Below are positions 1 through 13,400 of a DNA stretch of 64,000 bases, one piece after another. The notes below the pieces were generated by a model, which was not told where the DNA came from, did no database searches, and saw nothing but the letters and a program-made list of their open reading frames with translations. The stretch spans positions 32,481,841 through 32,545,840 of the forward strand of contig NC_091940.1 of the NCBI RefSeq assembly GCF_041260155.1, given 5' to 3'. The stretch comes from Ptychodera flava (Eukaryota; Hemichordata; Enteropneusta; Ptychoderidae). Positions within the stretch are counted from its first letter, which is position 1; every line of letters starts with the position of its first letter. A program made the translations under genes and the position numbers.

Positions 1-1445
1 CATAACATTATTGGTGTTGTACAGGTGTTTTGTTTGATATGAAAAGTTGTTTGACTTCTTGAAACATGCTGAAATACTGGTCAACTTTTCACAACCGCAA
101 CTCTGTTTGCAGTCAGACAAGATTAAATATTAAGTGACACATTTTATGGTCTGTACCAAAAATCAAGTTCTGTGCACAACCCCCAGTGTGTATGGTAGAA
201 CATACCGGTACAACGTTACATAAAGTTTGGATCTTATGCAAGCTTTTGTAATTTTAATTTGGCGGTGCCTTTCTTATTGACAAGGATAGTAGCTTTCCCA
301 TACATTGAGACGATGACTGTTTGTCACAGGACAGGAATAGAAAAATTCCATTTTGTCTAGAGGTCACAAACAAAATCAGGTTTTGCATTCAGCAAAGGGG
401 TAATTTCTGACACTTTTGCAGTTATGTACTGTCATCATTTTGTACACAGTGATTTAATGCAAGTATTCCGTGTTTTCTTGACATCACAAAAAGGTAAAAA
501 ATAGAGCAACGTTGTTCCTCTATTAAATATAAGTACAAAATTTTGATGATCTGGTGTCAAATTTGTGTATGATACACAATTATCATCTCACAAACAATTC
601 CCATACCAGTGTATATAGCACTATGTTTCTTTGAAAAACAACTCTTGCAATTCTTTTCATAGAGTGAATGGTAAAACACCATGTGAAGGTTATGTACCAT
701 TAAACTTTACAGAACTTGCAAGAACTTGCAATCTCTGAATATGTCTTAGATCTTGAATCACTACTTTTTGTCTCTGACATCCATATGTATATATGATAAA
801 TTACCAGTGTGATTTTTATCATGGACTATCAAAACTATTGTACCCAATGGGAAGAATAACTTCTGCATGATTTAATCCCAAAACCCAGTAAAATAAATCA
901 GGTAATGTCACTAGCAGGTTATCATACAATGTCTAAGTTGCCTGATTTGTAGACTGAAATCAACACCTTAAATGTTTGTGAGGTGCTCAGCACAAGGATG
1001 AACTTTGACCATCAACTTGATAGTGATCAGTCACAACTGTTACTGATTTTTTTTTTCCCAACAAATGCAATTCCTGAGAAATAATCATCCCTGAAGACAG
1101 AATAATCCCACATGTATTTTTTTCTTATCAATGCAAATGAGTTCTTGCTGCTATGTGCTGTAATAGAGTATGACAGCCAATGAATTCAATTCCTACCGGG
1201 AAACAGACAGCAAACAGCTAGATTTGACATGAAGGTTATCTGACATTTGACGGCTTCAGTTCAAGTATACATAAATAATTGGATAATTTCTTCCAGAATT
1301 CCTTGACTGCATGAATGAAATTGTTAAATCTATTTCTTGCGAACATTTCAGTACTGTCAATTGTCAGAGATGTCAAAATCAAGGTATTTGCAATGTAATC
1401 TTCACTGCCATTGTTGCGCTGCAAAGACTGTTTATGGAAAAGCTG
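1..1445. other. Region downstream of HACL1, no gene recognised
   Basis: This AT-rich stretch lies downstream of the HACL1 stop codon on the minus strand. Part of it is presumably HACL1 3' UTR, but no strong minus-strand AATAAA signal was found; ATTAAA-like signals (TTTAAT on the plus strand) occur near 451 and 870. Only short uninformative open frames are present. Confidence 0.5.
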
Positions 1446-4400
1446 CTACATTTTGCTTCTTGTCAGCCATTGGAAATCCTGAAAGAGAATGAGATCAAAG
1501 CCATTGATTGGACTTGTTGTATACTTCTCAAATCAAATGCAACACCTGCGGTATCTGGTCATGGTTACATGAAAATCTTTCTGTTACAGACAAATTCAGT
1601 TGCAATAAGGCAACTGATGTCATCAGGGCCGAAATTTTGATTGGCACCACGATGCACACAAAATTCTGACCTCTGTGAAAACTACAGCTACTGGTGATAA
1701 AGACAAATGGGTAAGAGTTTCTGATATACACATTGCACTGGATGATAGCCAGTTGATAGGTGTAATACACTGAGAGTATATAGCGCCATCTACAGTCAGT
1801 AAAGTGTACATTGACACTGTGATATGAAAAGAAACTAACCTGTGCTTTCCTGTCTGCCGATGGACTGATCATAACATTGATCAGTGATGGGGTAGTGGGG
1901 TCTACATTCAGGCACGAATCCAAAGCTTTCTCTAACTCTTCTGGGGTTTGCACAAAGTATCCCTTACCTCCGAATGCTTCTATCATTTTGTCATAGCGGG
2001 AATTTGGTAGAAGAGCCAATGGTGGGAGCCTGTGTCGGATTAAGCAAGAACAATACGGTGGGAAACATAGTCTAAGAGTAGAACAACATACAGCAATGAC
2101 ACATTAATACTCCTGTATACTCATGTATGTATCTCACACACACAGACACACACACACACAGACACATACCCAGAGGCACATTAACAGATATCCACATGAG
2201 TTTATGGAGTAGGAGAAAAAGTCACAGCTAATGTCCAAATAATTTTCTTCTTTTGAACATTTATTGGCCTATTGTGAAATCAGCTGATCTTGTGGTCATC
2301 ATTGTAGATTTCTAAAATGTAACATTTCATAATTTCAGTTTCTGCTAACAGAAAATTTGAAATCTTTTTCTCTTTTGCACCAAGGCTTACTGACGTAGCT
2401 TGTGATCAGGGTCCTCAATGTGTGGTTTTCACCTTTATCAGCACAACATTTTACAAGATTTGAGGTCAAGGAGGAAAATTTCTATAATTCCTGAGCACGC
2501 ACAACTTTCCTCAAGTTTGGCGACCAACTTTGAAGAAACATTACAAATATCAAACTGATGATCAAACTATGACATGTGGAATCAGATACATTGAAACACC
2601 AATATTGTCACTGTCGATAGTCTACATTATACAAAGCTTCTCAAAAAGAAGAGTTTGAACAGTCATACTTTCCTCAAGGAAATTTCAAACAATACTTTTC
2701 AATATAAAAAGCAGCGCCCACTGTGCAAAGTTTTGAATTTGAAAAATAAATTACCTAAATTTTGTCAGTATTTTAAAGTCAAAATGGCTGCTATACCCTT
2801 TGTTAACTCAATGAAGAAAAATTTAATGTTTTATGAAGAGAAGTTTAAATTTTGACTTTCTCAAAACCAAGACTGTGAGAAACTGATTAACTTCTCAAGC
2901 TTCAAAATTATTCAACACATGCAGCATATACCAGTAAAGTACACACATTTGGTGAGACACATATCTATCCCTGAGGCACATTTTACTTCAAGTCCTTTAG
3001 ATACTCACTGATACTCTTCTTGCTTGTCATCTTTGACTGCTTTGTAAAAATCCTCATCAATGCCAAAAGTTATACCATTGTTGTTGATCACAATGAACAA
3101 AATTGGAAGGTTGTACCTAACGAGGGAAATGAAAGAGATGGTTTGTAAAAATATGAAAGTTCTGAACTGCTAACTACAGGGGCTGTAGGGCCATCAATGA
3201 GGCAAAATATTCACTGGTTATCAAATTACCATGATACTGACTGTGCACATCTGTACATACAATCTTCACAGACAGACTGTTCATACAATCTTCACAGACA
3301 GACTTACATAAATTCTTGCTTTTCAAATTAAAAGCTACGCGATGAATGCATCAGCCTTTGCGTATTTTATGGAAACTGGTTTTTACCTGAGAGCAGTTTC
3401 CAGTTCCATGCCCGAGAATCCAAATGCGCTGTCTCCTTCGATGCAGACGACTCTCTTGCTGGAGCCGATGTGTTTCAGCCACTCGGCCGCCGCTATGGCA
3501 AAGCCAAGGCCAACACCCATAGTGCCAAAGGTACCAGCATCAAGTCTGTTGATCCAGGGTGGAAAGAAATTCAGTATTGAATCAAACCAAGGCTCTATTT
3601 GTCACAATATCTGTACCAAAGGGCACACTCTCTACAATTAGGTGCTGTTCTGTATTTACATAGTTTTTTGATAATTTTTCAATTTCATAAAAGTCACTGG
3701 CCATCCTGTTCTTCTCGGTCATGCACCAGGTGTGAAAAGTGAAGAGATCAACCCTTTCACCCCCAGTTCCCTGTATACAGGTCCAACTTTACCATAGAAA
3801 ACAATGGATTTGGGACAAACCATGGTGGTGAAGAGATTAACACACCTGATCATCCTGGATTTCAATATGTTGAATATACAAATAATCAACTTTTATTACA
3901 GTTGATCATCTATGTTAATTAGACAAAGCAGTGTCAAATTGCCATCTTATTACCATGATAATTAACCTATTCCTGAGCCAGACATCAGCAGTCCTTAGTA
4001 ACCAGTACGAATTTACCAGCATTCTCGGGTCACCCTAATTACAGAAAGTGGTACACGGGGATGAAGGGAGGGGATAATTCCTTCAGACACGTAAAGAAGA
4101 TGAGTCTCGCTACATACCTGTGTCTTGGCAAAAAGTTGGGTATCATAGTTCTACCAATGTCCATTGTATTGGAACCTTCATTGACGACGATGGCATCTTT
4201 TGGTAAATACTGTCTGATCTGTTGGTTGTACACAAAAAACCCTTGGTAATTAGAATAAAGTACCCACTACATTTTAAAAGTGATACATCACTCTATCATG
4301 ATTGTAGGAAATATTGAGCTTAAAAAACTTAGAAATAGACTGAGTCAAATTTCACCAAAGTTAACGGTGCAATGTTGTTAATAAAGTATGATATGATAAT

Positions 4401-7400
4401 TTTTCCTCTCATAAGATGATCAAAACATTAGAAACAGTATGATCTAGAAATAACTGAACTGTATATTTTGGGGCTCTATCAATTTTTTTTTAATTTTTGC
4501 CTCTGTTTAGAATACTATAATCCAAGAAGTATGTGCTCTCTAAGCTAAATTGACAAGCTGAAGACCCAAGAAAGTTAACTTTGATTTAAAAATTTTTTCA
4601 TATTACATGTGTTAAAGTATGAATGATAAAAAATATCTCCAGAAATTGCTAAATTGACTAACAGAGTTCAGAACTTAATATATAAAGCATCACAGGGCTC
4701 CAGAGTAAATTTTTAAAGTTTGAACTCCCCTTCAAAGCTCAACTGTCAGATGATATTTCTTGGCCACCTTAATCCCCCAAATCATTTTTTGATGACTGGG
4801 CTTATCCTGTGAGCATCAGCTTGCCTTCTTCTTTGTACTGCAGTAAGCTTAGACTAAATGTAAGACGAAATGTACTGGACCCAGTCAGCTCAAGCTGAAG
4901 GGGAATGTCAAGCTTTCTCATCAATGTCATCATGAGACTGAAGATCTCTGGAATGACAGAGTGAGCTTTCACTTAGCTTTGGTAACCTTTGACCCATGAA
5001 CTGACCTTGGCGAATACAGTGTAATAATTCATAGGAAGTGATGTGTCTGCTGCCAGTGCTTCGCTGGTCTTTACGTTGACATCAATCTTGGCTTTCAATT
5101 CATCCCACCATGGAGTCGATGATGGGTATTGAAAGCTGCTTCGGTACAATGATGCAAAGCTTTTGGTTAGCTGGGAAAATAAAAATTGGGAAAGACTAGT
5201 ACATTGACACTGTTGGACATTGACTTAACTGTTGCTCGCATAGCATCTTTTATACTGACTGATACATACAACCCTTCAATTATCAAACAGGAAACCCGAA
5301 AATGGATGCAACTACAACGGCCTGAGAAAACTTTGCAATACCTTGTGAACATGTTCTCTCATTGCCAATGCTGTATCATTAGATCTTGGGAGGGAAGGCC
5401 AGAATGAGGAAGGGAAGGCCCAAATGAGGACAAGTCTACTTCTAAAGTGGGTAGAATATGCATGCCCTTTTACAGAATTTAGCACTTCTTTCCACTTTCC
5501 AATCACTTTTATATTTTGGTTTTTGGAAAAGCAAAGAGTCAGCGAAATCTTTTTTTGTATAGGTTTTGATATGCAGATGTAATTCATCAGTGACATCCCC
5601 TCCTAAGATCCAAGGGTCTGTCCTTTTGGTACTGTAAGTGCTGGCTTTGTCATGCCATGCTAACTCAGCACACAAAGCAAGCAATGGTAGAGCTGTATAC
5701 CCCTATATATAGGTAGTTACATATCAATTTATCCTATGGTGGCATGCATCTCAAAATTTAAAGACTTAACTTTTGCTCAAACTTTCTGTTAAGGACCTTT
5801 AAACCATTCCCCTTTGAAATTAGGAATAAAGAACCGTGGGTCACCGTCCAAACTTTGGCACTAGTGAAATAAATTACCCAATATTTCCCCATCACTTGAA
5901 ATTCAAAATGGCCACCATCCCTGCGTTCATCATTTGGGCAAAAAGTAAATTATTGATTTTCACAAAGATAAGCTGGTTAAAACTTTATTTGTCCATGAAG
6001 CTTCAAAGTGAGCCCCTGAAAGTGTCAGACCAAAAAAGTACTGTCAAGTTTGAGATTTCAAACATCTGTCCCCGAGGAGCATTCTACCTTAGCAATATTG
6101 GTCATTTCAAAGTGATACGAGATTTTTCCAGTTTGCAGTTTTCTAATCCGACAAATGTGTTTCATCTGATCTGTGACAGAATTACATTGGGAATTATATT
6201 ACACTGCCCTGTCCATTGCGTTTTAATTGGTCGAGCTGAACTACATGACTGCCCACAAATACACAGTAATGGTTTGTTTTCATGCCCGTGAATATGAATA
6301 ATATCGTAAACATAGTAACTTTACGGCTAAAACGAAAATTGTGATTTGTACAAAGATCATAATCAACCACAAAATAAAATGGAGCATTTGTGGGCCAAGT
6401 TTAGACGTTTTTTTTCAAAAAATCTCCGAATTTGCAAAATTTTTGCAGCGCGCGCACTACTTACTGACAGGTTCTGGGGCCCCGTTGTCGTTCGCACGGG
6501 AAATTTTCGTAAATTTTGACGGTTTTCGGGGTTCGTTGATAATATAATTGAAATAACAGACTCCGCGCTGACCATTAACGTTTATTTATGGGCGCGGGCA
6601 AGAGGAAAGCCAAATTAACGGGCTCGGCAAGCCTCGCCCGTTAATTTTTGGCTTTCCTCTCTCCCTTGCCCATAAATAAACGTTAATGGTCAGCGTGTCG
6701 TCCGTTATTTCTATATTATATTACCATGCCCTGCCCGTCGCATTTTGATTGGTCGAGCTGAACCACGTGACTGACCACAAATACACAGTAATGGTCTGTT
6801 TACATGCCCGTGAATATGAATAATAAGATTAACAACTAAAAGTATCGTAACTTTACAGCTCAAACTTAAATCATAATCAATCACAAAATAAAATGGAGCA
6901 CTTGTAGGTCAAGTTGAGATACTTTTTTCTGAAAACATCTCCGGATTTGCCAATTTTTTACAGCGCACGTGACAGTGCGTCGCGTATTGCTCAGTTTCTG
7001 GGGCCAGTTGTCGTTCGCTCCTGAAATTTTCAGAAATTTTGACAGTTTTCTTGGGTTTGCTGATAATATAATGGAAATAACAGACTCCGCTCTGACCATT
7101 AACGTTTATTTATGGGCGCGGGTGAGAGGAAGCCAAATTAACAGGCTCGGCTAGCATCGCCCGTTAATTTTTGGCTTTCCTCTCGCCCTTGCCCATAAAT
7201 AAACGTTAATGGTCAGCGCGTCGTCCATTATTTCTATATTTTGTTCAAGGTGAGAGTGACACTTGTCTTTGTTGTCAACAATTCACTACAGTTTGCATAC
7301 CAACCTGATCAGTCACCAAGTCAATACTCCCTGCCAATCCAATGACTTTCTTACCAACATTGTTACCAAGTTCTTCTGGACAAATGTCAACCTGAAATTT

Positions 7401-10400
7401 ATACAGAACATACAACATCAACAAAATACAGATGTAAAAAGATTAAAGTGAAATGAAGATTCACGGGGCTTCATGAAGGTACAATACTCATACGATGACA
7501 ACTGGAGAAAGAAACCAAATATTATCACAACCACAGGTGTGATGTTATTAATTTATTCTAATTTCTTGTAAGTATCTGGCATTCAGCGAAACTACAGTTT
7601 TACCATGCCTTTACGCTGTTCATCCCCAATTCCCTGTAAACAAGTCCACACTTACCATTGATGACAATGGGTTTGGGCCATTGTGGTGAAAAGATTAAGT
7701 CTGGATGTGCCTTGTTTTCAAAGACGGTTTTTGGGAACAGTTTACTTGTTACATGTCATGAACAAGTACGCATGTTCTACCGGTACAACATGTGATTCTA
7801 CTGGTTATTACTAAGGGCTTCCTATCTGAGCATGGCAAATGAAACAACCCACCTACAATGTTGAATTGCCAGCTCGGGATCACATGGAAATCATTCATAG
7901 TCGTCTTGACATCTCAAAGACATCCTTCTTTGTAAAGCAATTTATCGACAAATTGAAAATTCATGATAAAATCAACAAAAAGTGGCAAAAGAATCAGTCT
8001 AACTGACAGAACAACATGGCTGTACCTGTATAAACTTGACATTGGGATCAAATCTTGGTGGAAGCCCAAAGTGCAGAATCCAATTCAATCTTGCACCAAG
8101 TAACACTATCACATCGGCTTTCAACAAAGCCCTGAAATTTGAATAGAAATAAGTGTGTATTTTAACTAAATATGAAGAAGACAATAAAGTTTGTGAATGT
8201 GGTGGAAGTACGCTTTCATAGACACCCATCTCTGTCACTAAAATTTTGCACTACCAAGAAGACCATTTTTATGCAAACTTTTACACTGTTACCATGTGAC
8301 AAGGCATATATGATTTGCATACCATTGAAAATGATCATGAATACATTATGCATACATTATATCAATGCATTGCACTTTAAGCATTAGATGCAACAAACAC
8401 AAATGTAGTAGTGATCAAGCCCAAATGTTTTTGTGTAAGCAGTACTGTAGCTAAAATACCGTAGTGATTTCCAAATTTTCACATAATGTTGTGCTTTGAA
8501 AAACAGTTTTTTTCAAAATTAGCAGTAATTTAACATGGATATTGTTTCTTTTTTTCAACTAATATAAATGTATATGCTTAAAATCCAACATGAAGATGAT
8601 GGTCGTACTGTATAGGGCACTGTAAGGGGAAGCACATTGCATAACACTGACCTTGACCTTGCTGGTGCAACACACAATGGATGGTCATCTGGAAGGACTC
8701 CTTTTCCCATTGGAGTTGGTAGGAACGGTAACTGGTGGCTTTCAATGAATTGGCGTACATTTTGTTCTGCTTGACCAATGGCAGCACCTGGCAGACAAAA
8801 TTCAGTGTTTGTATCAGGACAATCTTATTCTATTTCTGGTAGTGTGTATTCTGGACTGAAAAGGTGCATTCTGTGTCATGGAATATGAATCCCTGCACCG
8901 AACTATGGTCAAAATTTTTGGTCTTTTAAATTTCCTTGCTAAACAGTGACTATAAGGTGATTGTTCTCAAGTTTGAAGAAGTGCACAATACAAACATAAT
9001 TTCTGCTTACATGTTCATTACATTTTCTTAAGTCTTACATTTTCTTAAATCTTACATTTTCTTAAGTCTTACACGTTCTGATGCTTCTCAATTGACCACA
9101 CTGTAATCTTCTTTATTGAACAGATTTGAATGGAAATATTTTAAATCAGTTGGGAAATTTTTCAATTCACATGGACAAACAGTGAGTTTATGACAGAATT
9201 CATGAGATTAAATGTGAAAGCACCAATAATTTCACAATATTCGTGTACATTGCAAACAGTTGGCATAATATCATCATATCGTAGAAGATTTCACAATAAT
9301 GTGACATTTGCTCAGAAATGAAATAACTTACAGTATGATTCTGGGGATTATTCATGTACAGTACTATGTAGGGTGCAGTCACCTACCTTTGCCAACTACA
9401 ACAAGTGGCCTTGATGCTCCGGCCAGCAATCTGACTGCTTGGCTGACACTGGCAGAATCTGCCATCATCTTTGGAGCCGCTTTGCATTTCTCTACAAACC
9501 TAAATGCAGATTACATGGAAAACAACAGAGAAACTTTTGTATAATATATTAACCAATTTTATGTCAATGACATTAATGTGTGTATATTTCATTTGTGCAT
9601 GTTATGAAAATCTGTCCTTTTAAATTTCTATGAAACCAAATTGGACAGACATACAGATGCTGGACACCTACCAATTGCATGTGCTTTTACAATCAGATAT
9701 GAACTAAAAAAAGCGACCTAGCGGCCGATATAGCTCCACTGTGTTTATAAAGAGAATAACTATTTTTGACACATGTTGATGAAGAAGGTGGAAATCTTTG
9801 ATAGCTCAATGCAGAGGCCAGAAAAAAATAGCTAAAATAAGCTGCAAAAATATACCATTGAAGATTTCATCATACTTTGAATGTTTCACATAGGATCATC
9901 CCTAAGAACATGTCAACCAAAGCTATCTGATGAGTAATTTTTGAGAATAAATTTTTTGACCAAAAATGGCAACAATTGCCCCCAAAAATAAAAATTGCAG
10001 ATTTCATCATAATTTCAAAGGATCAAACTTAGTTCATCTATAGAAACCTGTATACCAAATTTCAAAGCTGTTAGACAAGTACTTTTTGAGAAACGCATTT
10101 TTTGACCAAAAATGGGAAAAATTGCCCCAAAAATTCAAAATTGCAGATTTCATCATTATTTCAATAAATATCATTTAATAATAATAATAATAATAATAAT
10201 ATTTGGTTCTTATATAGTGCACATATCCACAAGTACATGTGATGAGGTGCTTTTTACAATTATTATTACCCCTGGTCACTGGACCTAATATGATACCACT
10301 CAACTCCCTGGGGAGCAGAACAACAGCTCACATGTGCAGCCAATAAGCGCAGCAGAGCTAAACACACACATTACAACCACTGTCCTACCAGGTACCCATC

Positions 10401-13400
10401 ACTTCTGGGTGGGTAGAAACAATGAGGAATAAAGTGCCTTGCCCAGGGACACAACATCACAGCCATGCCGGGGCTCGAACTCGCCATCCTTTGATCGTGA
10501 GTCCACTGCTCTAGCCACTGGCCCATTATGCCTCCTTTAGTTCATCAGAAATTCAATTATATTACTTAGCTCATCTTTAGAAACCTGTATACCGAATTTC
10601 AAAGCTATCAGACCAGTACTTTTTGAGAAACACATGTTTTGACCAAAATGGCAAAAATTGCCCCCAAAATTACAAAATTGCAGATTTCATCATAATTTCG
10701 ATACTATCATTCGTTCATCTTTAGAAACCTGTACACCAAATTTCAAAGCTATCAGATGAGTAGTTTTGAAAATACACATTTTTTGACCAAAAATGGCAAA
10801 AGTTGCCCCAAAAATACAAAATTACAGATTTCATCAGAAATTCAATATATATTACTTAGCTCATCTGTAGAAACCTGTATACCAAATTTCAAAGCTATAA
10901 GACCAGTACTTTTTGAGAAACACATGTTTTGACCAAAAATGGCAAAAACTGCCCCAAAATTACAAAATTGTAGATTTCATCATAATTTCAACAAATATCA
11001 TTTAGTTCATCTGTAGAAACCTGTACACCAAATTTCAAAGCTATCAGATGAGTAGTTTTGGAAATACACATTTTTTGACCAAAAATGGCAAAAATTGCCC
11101 CAAAAATACAAAATTACAGATTTCATCAGAAATTCAATACATATTACTTAGTTTATCAATAAAAACCTGTATACCAAATTTCAAAACTATCAGACCAGTA
11201 CTTTTTGAGAAATACATTTTTTGACCAAAAATGGCAAAAATTGCCTTAAAAATGCAAATTTGCATATTTCTGCACAATTTGAAGAAATCTGAAATAGATC
11301 ATCCCTAGGGACCTATGTGCCAAATATCAAAGCTATCTGACCGGTATTTTTGAAGAAGAAGATTTTTAAAGATTTTTTTACCAAAAATGACAAAATTGCC
11401 TTAAAAATACAAATATGCAAATTTCACCACAATTTGAACAAATCTGACTGAAGTCACCCTAAGCAAACTGCATATCAAATTTCAAAGCAATCGGACAAGC
11501 GATTTCAGAGAAGAAGATTTTTTTACCAAAAACACCAAAAAATGCCCCAAAAATACAAATATGCAAATTTCACCACAATTTGAACAAACTGAAGTGAGGT
11601 CACCTCAAGTGAACTGCATATAAAATTTCACAGCAATTGGACTTGCGGTTTCAGAGGAGAAGGCAATTGTTGACGGACGACGACGACGACGACGGACGAC
11701 GACGACGGACGACGACGGAAAATCAACCTATCTGATAAGCTCCGCGTCGCTGACAGTGGAGCTAAAAATTAATAATACATTCATTTCCATGAGAAGTTGG
11801 CAGGTAATAAGTCAACTGACAACCACTGAATGGTCATACCATGTATTTGATTGCACTGTCTTCATCTTTATAATTACCGGTACATCATCAGATTAAGAAA
11901 AAAGATATGACATGGACTTGTGTATAAGCCAATTGGTTTCAAACAAAATGACACGTTGATTAAAATTGAGAACATTGTTCCATATATATTTAGAAAAGGA
12001 AATTTCAAAATGAGATCATTCAAGAAACCGATGTACCAAAATGCGACTCCAATACATCATGCGCCACAGACAAACCAAGAAACATCAATTCAAACACAAA
12101 TCAACATGGGTCCCACCCGCAACTGATAACACAAACTTGGAAAATTACCTAGAAGCCACTAAACTAGCGCTAGTTGAAATCCCATTTCACAACACAAAAA
12201 ACAACATGACACGTGCCGAACGCATAGCAATTAAAACACTATCGAAGAACACGAATCTCACTATCAAACCATTTGATAAGGGACGCGGGACAGCAGTCAT
12301 GAACACAATAGATTACATAAAAGAGTGTGAACGACAACTCGGCGACTCCAACTACTACACAAAACTAGCTACAAACGACACAAAACAAACAGTGGAAAAA
12401 ATACACCAACTAACGACAGAAATGTACAACAAAAAACACATCGACATCCACACTTATAAATACATAGATCCATTCTACAAAAATACGCAAACACCACGCT
12501 GGTACATTCTACCGAAATTACATAAAGCGCCACCAACGGACACAAAATTCGCAGGTCGCCCAATTATAAGCGGTTGCTCAAGTCCAACCTTTCACATATC
12601 GGAATTCCTGGACCACTTCCTCAAACAGATCGTAGCAAAACAACCGACATACATAAAAGACACTACAGATTTCATACGGAAAATGGACTCAATCCAGGCT
12701 CCGAACAATGCCATACTAGTCACATTAGACGTAGTCTCTATGTACACAAATACACAACACGATGACGCCATACAGGCTATCAGCAACGCATTAAACAATG
12801 CAACGCAAACAAACAATGAACAAACAAATATCCATAAACCACCAACAGAATACATGTTAGCTATGCTAAACATTATTCTGAAAAAAAACACATTCGAATT
12901 TAACAACGAATTCTACAAACAGACATGAGGTTGTGCAATGGGTTCCCCATCGTCACCGAATATTGCTGACATCACATTTCACGAATTAGAACTGAAAATC
13001 ATACATCAACACACAACAAAAATATCACTATGGTGTAGATTCAGAGACGACATTTTCCTAATCTTCATTGGAACTGAACACGAACTCCACGAATTCATTA
13101 CACTAATTAACAAAATGCATCCCACTTTCAAATTTTCATATGAAAGTTCCTCACACGAAATAACATATCTTGACCTAGTCATTTACAAAGGTCAACGATA
13201 CAACAATGAAAACATACTAGACACCAGAACACACACAAAACCAACAGATACATTCCAGTTCCTACATAGAAAATCATGTCATCCAAAATCAACCTTCAAA
13301 GCCTAATCAAAGGCGAAACATTAAGGTACATGAGGACATGTAACAATGAAGAAGATTTCAACAACAAAGTCAAAACATTTAATGAAAAGCTATTAATGCG

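Larger units (their letters stand above)
9731..11764. mobile_element. 2-kb TIR element filled with degenerate minisatellite
   Basis: The element is bounded by a perfect 12-bp inverted repeat: TAGCTCCACTGT at 9731-9742 and ACAGTGGAGCTA at 11753-11764. Inside, units of roughly 110-150 bp recur from about 9880 to 11650. Each unit has a stem like TTTTGACCAAAAATGGCAAA, then TTGCCCCAAAAAT, ATTTCATCATAATTTC and CCAAATTTCAAAGCTATC. A (GAC)n-rich minisatellite lies at about 11673-11718 near the right end. A SINE has inserted at 10177-10534. No transposase is visible, so it is non-autonomous. It lies in HACL1 intron 7. A related array in opposite orientation lies at 39860-42200. Confidence 0.75.

Noticed and set aside
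5836-6291. 151-codon plus-strand frame
   Set aside because: It lies across a dispersed repeat and the head of the foldback unit, in the intron of a gene on the other strand.
11600-11764. CRISPR-like array (regular GAC repeats and spaced units)
   Set aside because: Units are degenerate and contiguous, without unique spacers, in an intron of an animal gene.
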